Made by a program: the position numbers and the translations under genes
In this document: one piece after another, positions 57,460 to 64,000 of the stretch
How positions within the stretch are numbered: position 1 is the first letter of the stretch
Layout: every line of letters starts with the position of its first letter
Notes under the pieces: generated by a model
What the model saw: the letters and a program-made list of their open reading frames with translations, nothing else
Told to the model about the DNA's origin: nothing
The model's database searches: none
Assembly (NCBI GenBank): GCA_964036045.1
Contig: OZ038382.1
Span: forward strand, 143,108,961 to 143,172,960
Reading direction: 5' to 3'
Source of the DNA: Eutreptiella sp. 'Long Island Sound 2002'
Taxonomy: Eukaryota; Euglenozoa; Euglenophyceae; Eutreptiales; Eutreptiaceae
DNA length: 64,000 bases

Positions 57460-58490
57460 CCACTGCTTCACAGAGGGGGGCCAGAGTCAGAGGTGACCCA
57501 CAACTGGGCCGGATGGCTACATAGCCGCTGCCGCTTGGGGGGTCCCCACCGCTTCAAAGCCTGGGGTCCCCACCGCTTCCAAGCGGGAGACAAGATCACA
57601 GGTGGCCCACAAGTGGGCCTTGTGGCTATATAACCCCTGCCGCTTGGGGGGTGCCCGCCGCTTCAAAGCGGGGGGCAGAATCAGAGGTTGCCCACAAGTG
57701 GGCTAGGTGGCTGCATAACCCCTACCGCCTCGAGGGTCCCCACTGCTGCAAAGCGTGTGGTCTCCACCGCTTCACATGGGGGGGGCAAAATTAGAGGTGG
57801 CTCACAAGTGGGCCGGGTGGCTACATAACCCCTGGGGCTTGGGGGGTCCCCACCGCCTCAGAGCGGGGGGCAGAATCCGAGGTGGCCCACAAATGGGCCG
57901 GGTGGCTACATAACCCCTACCGCCTGGGGGGTCCCGACCGCTTCAAATTGGGGGTTCCACAAGGGTTCACGGCTGGGGGTAGAATCAGAGGTAGCCCACA
58001 AATGAGCCGGGTGGCTACATAACACTTGCCGTCTGGGGGGTCCCCACCGCTTCACAGCGGAGGGCAGAATCAGTGGTGGCCCACACTTGCACCGGGTGGC
58101 TACATAACCCCTGCCGCCTAGGGGGTCCCCAACCCTTCAGAGTGGGGGGCAGACTCAGAAGTGACCACAAAGTGAGTTGGGTGGCTACAATACCTCTGCC
58201 CTCCGAGGGTCCCCACTGCTTCAGAGCAGGGGGGGGCAAAATGGGAAGTGGCCCACAAGTGGGTCGGGTGGCTACATAACCCCTGCCGCTTGGGGGGTCC
58301 CCACCTCTTCAGAGCGGGGGACAGAATGAGAGGTGGCCCATAAGTGGGCCGGGTGGCTGCGTAACCCTTGCCGCCTAAGGGGTCCCCGCTGCTTCAGAAC
58401 GGGGGGCAGAATCAGAAGTGGCCCACAAGTAGGCCGGGTGGCTACATAACCCCTGCCACCTGGGGGGTCCCCGCCCATACCTTTGCTTAG
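57460..58490 (+). repeat. 85-bp tandem array, about 12 units
   Basis: The phrase GGTGGCTACATAACCCCTGC (variants) recurs about every 85 bp (for example near 58,010, 58,096, 58,181, 58,267, 58,353, 58,437). Many units contain two small perfect inverted repeats: GGCCCAC-AA-GTGGGCC and CCGCTT-CA-AAGCGG. Confidence 0.9.
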
Positions 58491-59065
58491 CAACTGGGGG
58501 GGGAGGGGGGGGGTCATTTTGGGGCTGCCTCAGGATTGGCCAAGCCACCCACCCACCCAAGCTGACCCACCCACCCACCCACCCAGACCCCCCCCCTACT
58601 CCCCCAGTATGGGGGGGGTCCCCCAGTCGGGGGGGGGGGGGTTAGTTCAGCCTGCATCATATGTCCATTGCATAAATTTTGCGAAAGTGTCACGGACCTA
58701 AAGTTCGAAATTGCAGGAAGCTGGGTTTGAACCCGCGCCTGCACGTCTGCGGCACACGGTTTTACCACTGGACCACCAGCTGTTACAGCAGCGCCGTGCT
58801 CAAGTACTTTGTACAGGCTGCCATCTCTGTCTCGTCCATCCTGGCTACCCGGTTAGTTTGGGAGAGTCAGGCCCTACCCAGCCCCTACCCAGTTGCCCAC
58901 CCACCCACCCACCCACCCACCCAGACCCCCCCCCCCCCTGGGGGGGAGTAGGCACGTTGGGCCAAATTGCCCAAAACCAAACTAACCCACCCACCCACAG
59001 GCCACGGACCCACCCACCCACACCCCCCCCCCCCCCCAGTCCAGTCGGACCACCCTTAAGCAAAG
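58490..59065. repeat. C/G-run and (CCCA)n tracts interrupting the array
   Basis: CCACCCACCCACCC-type runs at 58,545-58,585, 58,890-58,925 and 58,985-59,020, with C or G runs at 58,588, 58,630, 58,926 and 59,022. Confidence 0.85.
58715..58785 (-). repeat. tRNA-like sequence (tRNA-derived repeat)
   Basis: On the minus strand, GGTGGTCCAGTGGTAAAACC is followed 35 bases later by GCGGGTTCAAACCCAGC. This gives an A-box-like TGGTCCAGTGG and a consensus B box GGTTCAAACCC with a partly paired T arm. The acceptor stem does not pair, so a tRNA-derived repeat or tRNA pseudogene is more likely than a working tRNA. Confidence 0.45.
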
Positions 59066-59069
59066 GTAT

Positions 59070-59365
59070 GTCCCCGCAGCTTAAGAGCGGGGAGCAGAAT
59101 CACAGGTCGCCCACAAGTGGGCTGGGTGGCTACATAACCCCTGCCGAATGGGGGGTCCCCCCAGCTTCATAGCGGGGGCAGAACCAGAGGTGGCCCACAA
59201 GCCGATTGGGTGGCTACATAACCCCTGCCGCTTGGGGGTCCCCACTGCTTTATAGGGGGGGACAGAATCAGAAGTGGCCCACAAGTGGGCCGGGTGGCTA
59301 CATAACCTCTGCCGCCTGGGGGTTCCCCACCGCTTTAGAGCGGGGGGCAGAATCAGCATTGGCGG
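59070..59365 (+). repeat. 85-bp tandem array, 3-4 units
   Basis: Continuation of the 57,460-58,490 array after the interruption, ending at GCGGGGGGCAGAATCAGCAT. Confidence 0.85.
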
Positions 59366-59710
59366 CAGTCACTAGTGGAAAAACTTATTTTATTGGTAAA
59401 TTGTTTACTTAGTAAAAAAATAAATCTATTTTTTTACCAAGTAAATTAATAGTGGAAAAATGAAGTCATTCATCTATACAGTAAATTACTTAGTAAAAAA
59501 ATATTTTTTTTTCTACCAAGTAACTTACTTAGTTAGTAAAATAGTTACTTAGTTGGTTTACTTAGGTACTTAGTACTTACTTACTTAGTAAAAAACCCAC
59601 CCCCAGAGGAAAAACTTAGTAACTAAATATTTTTTACTAAAATTTGAAACTTAGTAAAAAAATAGATTTTTAAAAATAAATTTATTTTTACTAAGTTTTA
59701 CCACGGACCC

Positions 59711-60740
59711 CCCATGCGCTGCAGGCATCCATAGACCACTTCATTCCCTTAAAGGGGCGGATGTGAAGGCACAAATTATGAAGTGTATGCAGTATCCAAC
59801 AAATCATTGGTGATATGATGCGCACAAGATGAACACATCTGCAGCAACGATCCAAAATGAAACTGCTGCAGGCATTTTCTTGGCAAATCACACATGTATT
59901 CCCTTGAATAAAAATCCAAGGGAATACATGTACACATATCTCTCATCATTTTTCGCTAGGGACATTTCGTCCACAATACGTTCAGAATGGACATTGGAGG
60001 TGGGGAAATGGGTGGTGCGTGGACCATATGCAGCTTTTTGTGGGTTTTTGTTGCAGTTGGCGCTTCCTCCCGTAAAAAATGACTTTGTGCAGTTGCCGCC
60101 CCATCCCCTGAAAAAATTACTTTGGTGACACGCACAATGACAGTCATTGTGCCCCCATGGCTTGTGGTGTGTGAACATGCACGCAGAGACGCAACTCAGC
60201 CCCTCTACCGATCTCAAAGCCACAAACCACAAAAGCACAAAAGTTGGGAAAAAGAAAATGTCGCCAAATTGCGGCAGACCGTGCCTGTGCAGAAGGGGAT
60301 GAGCGGCCCCTCCAAACAAAGATCAAACACTGCGCATACCTGTGATACTTTTGATTGACCTGCAGTGCAACACGACTGAGAATTGCTGTTCCAGGCCCAG
60401 ACCCTCTGCGCGCAGCAGGTGAAGCAGCACCTGAAGAGAACACAAACATGAATAGAAAGTGCATGCCCACATAACCATGCACCGTTGCACCTGCTGTACC
60501 CCAGCGCACTCCCCCTCCCCTGAACCTCCTTGCACCACCCCACATCCTTCCCCCCCCTGCCGCAGCAACTATTTCCGCAATGAGTACCTCTTTGTGGTCT
60601 GCACGCTGTTGTGCGCAAAATTGGACCTCTTGGTGTTTTGTATGCTGCTGTGCAGCGTTTGCATTTCCTTGGTAAAGTGAAAGGGGTTTTCTTTTTTCTT
60701 CCAGTGCATGATTAAATCCTGTTCTTGCATGACAGATGGC
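59711..60740. other. No gene assigned
   Basis: Unique-looking sequence. It contains a 15-bp-arm hairpin at 59,892-59,931. Open frames of 60-143 codons occur on both strands without motifs or convincing splice signals. Confidence 0.3.
59892..59931. repeat. Perfect 15-bp inverted repeat, 10-bp loop
   Basis: ACATGTATTCCCTTG (59,892-59,906) and CAAGGGAATACATGT (59,917-59,931). Confidence 0.9.
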
Positions 60741-61690
60741 GATGCTACTGACTGCTCAGGTTGGGAAAAGGAGGGGAGACGTCAAATAAATAACCCAAAT
60801 TTTTTTTAGGAAAATCATCAGTGAAAAAGAATGCAAATGAGAACGTCCCTTGATTCCCTTGGCATGAAACCCCAATTTTTGCTTGAGGATGGATGAGCTC
60901 ATGTGAAACAGATATGCAGCACAATTTGTGACTGCCATCGGATCCCCATCGGAGTCCCACCCAAAGATGAAACGTAAATTCCTTAAACCGCATCTCGAGT
61001 TAAGGTCATCAGAGGGTATCCATTTGCTGAAGAAAGCCCATTCTTAGAAGCCAGCATCAAAAAACATGCTTCTGCTTGATATCAATTCATTCAATTCAAC
61101 AGACAGAGGAACATGCATCACTACTTAATCTCCATCAAATCAGCATTAATAGCTGAACAAAATAGCAGATGCAATTCAATTCTGAAAATCTTGGAACTTG
61201 CAGGTCTGGATCTTGAGAGGAAATTTTCAATCTACTAATTCTGAAAACTGGTTGTTTTCCATAATTAAATTTGAAGCTGCGATTGGCAGAAATTCAAATT
61301 CTATGGTCTGAATACATTATGCAAAATTTTCATAAAAAGAAGAGGCGACATGGAATTAGTTTTTGTTCTGTCACCTTGGAAATAGCAGCACCGGCATCTT
61401 TGGTGAGAATGCTCTTTGTGCGCTGCAGGTGACTTGGGACCCAACTTACCCAATGCATGGCTGGCCTCAAACTCATTGAACATCAAAAAATGGGAGAGAA
61501 CAGGCCTAAAGGAAGGACAACAGGTGCTGCAAGGGCTTCATCAAAAAAGGTGGCAAGTTGCAAATTTCAGATCCCTTGTGCACAACTACCAGTGTCCTTG
61601 TCCGGGAACAACTTCCCCCTTTGTGCGCCAAATGCCACTGGAAAGCAGCTCAAACCAAAAAATAAGGGCCTGTACAGATACATTAAAGTT
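60741..61690. other. AT-richer stretch, no gene assigned
   Basis: Base composition is clearly less GC-rich than the rest of the window. One minus-strand frame at 60,745-60,993 is open (starts MRFKEFTFHLWVGLRWGSDG), but a second frame over the same bases is also open, so I cannot choose. It could be intronic. Confidence 0.25.
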
Positions 61691-61693
61691 TTG

Positions 61694-62125
61694 TTAGATT
61701 CTGGAAGGAAATTGAATAAAAAATGCAACGAGCGGTGAAAATGGTTGTAAACTAGTAAAGAAAGTTCCAAAGACTTTTCCAACTACTCCCCACAACCTTG
61801 AAACATACAAGCCCTTTGGATCGCTTGTTGTGACCGCCAATCCTGGTACTCTGACCCCCCCTTGAAATATCCCCCTTGTAGCGCGCGACGGTTTCCCAAG
61901 GGGGGGGGAGACGGTTGCCATATGATGGGGCCGGTTTGGCAGCCGGTTTACCGCCCACTTGCATAACTTGACTAGCCTGTTTGGGGGCTGGCTTTTGCTC
62001 TTGCCTTGGGGGCAGGCACCGACTTCTTTTGGGGCGCCAAATCTGTAGGGATCCACTTTTCCTCACATATATCACAAGTGAAATACAATTTTCCATCAAA
62101 CACACAACAAATGTGCATGAGTGGT
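61694..62125 (-). CDS. Candidate exon with CDIC-type zinc-finger half
   Basis: The minus-strand frame from an ATG near 62,125 reads FDGKLYFTCDICEEKWIPTD, then a basic, Ala/Pro/Lys-rich stretch (KKSVPAPKARAKASPQTG). It then crosses TAG and TAA (about 61,972 and 61,945) and stays open to 61,694. The C-x2-C-x3-W spacing recalls CW-type or similar zinc fingers, but the second cysteine pair is not evident. A different frame over the same bases is fully open for 140 codons (61,752-62,174), which weakens the call. Confidence 0.2.
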
Positions 62126-62590
62126 CCCATACACGGTCACTGGAGAAAACATCTTGGGTCTGTAAAAGCAACACGACACCCAGTACACCGCCTTTGGAGA
62201 GAGAATATCACAAAATGCACACAGGTGACTGATTTGCACTGATGGGAAAGCAATGCAAGGATGTGCGTATGACAGATGGGCAACACAAACCAACGCAATA
62301 GATATTGCCCCAGCAAAACAGTGAAATGACGGTCTCCGGGGGGGTACAAGGAGGGGTCAGGGTACCAAAAGGAATGCATACGTCGTGACTGCCATGCGCC
62401 TGGCTGTTTTTTTTCTCTCTGAGTGCACTCACTTCGAGATGGAATAATTCCACGTCACACGCCCTGTGTGTGATTGCCAGACAACAGCGGGAACCCTTGT
62501 GGAGTGACATTGATGGGCTCACTGTTCTTAAAAATGCTCAATGGAACATTCAAAATCGTCCCAATGTACCGAAACAAACCTGATATCAAT
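62126..62590. other. No gene assigned
   Basis: Two pyrimidine-rich acceptor-like sites on the minus strand (GTTTTCTCCAG near 62,142 and GCTTTTACAG near 62,160) precede the CDIC-type frame. Nothing else is recognisable. Confidence 0.25.
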
Positions 62591-62639
62591 TACTTGCCAG
62601 AAACAGGTCACTGGCAGAGGATGGTGGTCTGAACGTGGG

Positions 62640-62690
62640 GGTAGCACCGGCAGGATCAAATCCCGCTCAGTTCCTTTTACAATGTGCTGA
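62640..62690 (+). repeat. tRNA-like B-box module, forward
   Basis: GTAGCACCGGCAGGATCAAA continues TCCCGCTCAGTTCC. The B-box-like GGATCAAATCC is at 62,653-62,663. Paired with a reverse copy 170 bp away. Confidence 0.4.
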
Positions 62691-62830
62691 TCACTCTGAG
62701 ATGTTCCAATTTTTTTAAGACAGACGTAAACATTTCGGGCAGGGTTCAATGGAATGCCTGATTTTCACTTCCAAAAATGTTTACTTGCATCCAAAAGAAT
62801 TTGAATATGTCAGAGCAATTGGCCCAATAT

Positions 62831-62890
62831 AAAAGAACTGAGTGGGATTCGATCTTGGGGCCTGCTGGTGCAACCCCCACGCTCAAGACG
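62831..62890 (-). repeat. tRNA-like B-box module, reverse
   Basis: The reverse complement reads GTGGGGGTTGCACCAGCAGG, then AGATCGAATCCCACTCAGTT, matching the forward module with a 5-base insertion and substitutions. Confidence 0.4.
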
Positions 62891-63264
62891 TGTTACTGCG
62901 GGTGCCTGATACTGCATATGGGTATCAAGTTTGTCGCGGTCTATGCTGTATGTGCCCTTTGCCGTTATCTTCGTGATCACGTGCTTGTGTTGTGTTTTGC
63001 TGACAATTAGCATTCTACGGGAAGGGACGGGGGCATTCGGATCTTGTCATAAATTGCCACAGAGACTGCTGCCGTCTAACTGCTCAACAATCCAACGTGA
63101 GCCGACCTGCTGTTGAGGCACTGCAACCCGAGGCCTTGCAACCATGAGAGTTGAGCAGCCGCCGCCCAATCACTCATAAAACGCCAACTAATTCCTGCCT
63201 CCCACCGCAGGGGGGAATGTGATGTGCACGATGTGGTTTGGGGATCGCAGGCCTCTGCACTTAC

Positions 63265-63390
63265 ATGGGTGCAGGGGGGCATCCTTCTGCGTAACAACAG
63301 GATCATTGCTCCTGGCCGCAGATGCTGACCAGAGCTGCATGGATCGCTCGCCCGTCTTGCTTTCCCCAGTAGAAGCATAGAGGAGGTCGC
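63265..63390 (-). CDS. Candidate internal exon (126 nt)
   Basis: On the minus strand the acceptor GGGCTGACATCAG precedes GCGACCTCC and a consensus donor T|GTAAGTG follows. The exon encodes GDLLYASTGESKTGERSMQL, then WSASAARSNDPVVTQ and KDAPLHP with no stop, beginning and ending inside codons. It contains no recognised domain. Confidence 0.4.
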
Positions 63391-63417
63391 CTGATGTCAG
63401 CCCCACCACACGGCAGC

Positions 63418-63441
63418 CCCCCCCCCCCCCCGCCCCCCCCC
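63418..63441. repeat. C-run tract
   Basis: Two C runs split by a single G, between two candidate exons; on the minus strand it is a G run inside the putative intron. Confidence 0.9.
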
Positions 63442-63448
63442 CGGGACG

Positions 63449-63600
63449 TCAGCAGGGGAGGGGGCTTGAGGCCTCTTCAGCAACCCCTATGAATGAGGAT
63501 GTCCCGGAGCTCCTGGGCAGGTGTGCCGTGCCCAAGATGGGGTCATTCTGTGGGCTCTGCCGCACTTGACTTTCGGTGCGGTTAGCAGCTTTCCTCGTTG
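63449..63600 (-). CDS. Candidate exon, low-complexity protein
   Basis: The minus-strand frame RKAANRTESQVRQSPQNDPI, then LGTAHLPRSSGTSSFIG and VAEEASSPLPC, is open to a TGA at 63,449. An acceptor-like GGAGGCCAG precedes 63,600. No donor is convincing. Confidence 0.25.
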
Positions 63601-63655
63601 CTGGCCTCCCCCCACCCCGTAGCCTTTGTGGCGTCGCAGCAGTGCAAGGGAATAC

Positions 63656-63754
63656 CTGCCTCAGCACGTCCTGGCGTGGCGCTTGGCCGTGGGGGCAGGG
63701 TCTGTCGAGGGGTCGCGGTTTGCAGGGGCGGGCTCCGTCGTTTTGGCCGAGCAT
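63656..63754 (-). CDS. Candidate exon (99 nt)
   Basis: On the minus strand the acceptor TCTCGTGATTCTGCAG and the donor GAGGCAG|GTATTC bound a 99-nt segment. One frame gives ARPKRRSPPLQTATPRQTLP, a basic, Pro/Thr-rich sequence. Frame choice is uncertain because a second frame is open for most of the exon. Confidence 0.3.
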
Positions 63755-64000
63755 CTGCAGAATCACGAGACGGCGCCCAGGTAGTTTCTACAGGGTTTGG
63801 GATGGGATTTAGCTTGCACTGCCAGTCGCACTACAACTGCTGCCATGGATCCCCTTTGTGCCAGTGCGCATGCGCAGAGCATCACGTGCAGTGTGTACTG
63901 CGTGCTGCATTGTGCATGTTGCACAGTGCTTGGATGTGCTCCTCCGAAGCGGGGGGGGGGGGTTATTTGCCAGAACCAACCAACCACCCAAGTTTTGGGA

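Larger units (their letters stand above)
56824..59710 (+). mobile_element. Composite repeated element, copy 2
   Basis: Same order as copy 1: AT-rich block with GTATTTGGTAAGACTTAGTA, tRNA-like module, body ending GGAGGCACCACAT (57,455), long 85-bp array, AT-rich block ending ACTAAGTTTTACCACGGACC. Copy 2 lacks about 70 bp of the body that copy 1 has near 54,455. Its array is interrupted at 58,490-59,065 by poly-C and CCACCCACC tracts plus a second, unrelated tRNA-like sequence. Confidence 0.55.

Noticed and set aside
59892-59931. Rho-independent terminator
   Set aside because: Bacterial feature; no T-run follows and the context is eukaryotic.
60745-60993. 82-codon minus-strand frame as an exon
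   Set aside because: A second frame over the same bases is open as well and no clear splice sites bound it.

Overview
The window looks like nuclear DNA of a repeat-rich eukaryote. There is no bacterial-type operon. Instead I see decayed non-LTR retrotransposon (LINE) domains, tRNA-like (SINE-type) modules, GT-AG style exon edges, long C/G homopolymers, microsatellites, minisatellites and higher-order satellite arrays. The species cannot be fixed from sequence alone. In many otherwise coherent reading frames the interrupting codon is TAG or TAA and almost never TGA. If real, this would fit a lineage that reads TAR as glutamine, such as some ulvophyte green algae; ordinary pseudogene decay remains possible.

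Layout. 1-5.0 kb: two decayed minus-strand coding regions, probably one gene split by an 83-bp tandem array, plus the zinc-finger-like tail of a LINE. 5.06-9.1 kb: plus-strand decayed coding pieces, including a duplicated unidentified fragment, a LINE endonuclease (APE/EEP) domain and an RT-like segment. 7.84-14.82 kb: inverted duplication 1 (arms about 2.9 kb, spacer 1.24 kb). 14.8-17.7 kb: another decayed coding region and inverted duplication 2 (718-bp, almost identical arms each carrying a 236-codon open frame). 17.7-53.8 kb: one satellite family, with units near 2.04 kb built partly of diverged monomers near 200 bp. Inside it lies a giant palindrome (20,980-44,838; arms near 12 kb; 18-bp centre at 32,794-32,811) that contains mirrored 42-bp minisatellites, mirrored compound arrays and mirrored C/G-rich tracts. 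54.06-59.71 kb: two copies of a composite element (AT-rich fold-back block, tRNA-like module, 85-bp double-hairpin array, AT-rich block). 55.9-63.8 kb: scattered candidate exons of a minus-strand gene of unknown function.

I can defend no intact gene of known function. The strongest content is structural: the palindromes, the satellite hierarchy, the composite element and the TAR pattern. All long open frames in the 42-bp arrays are by-products of a period divisible by three.
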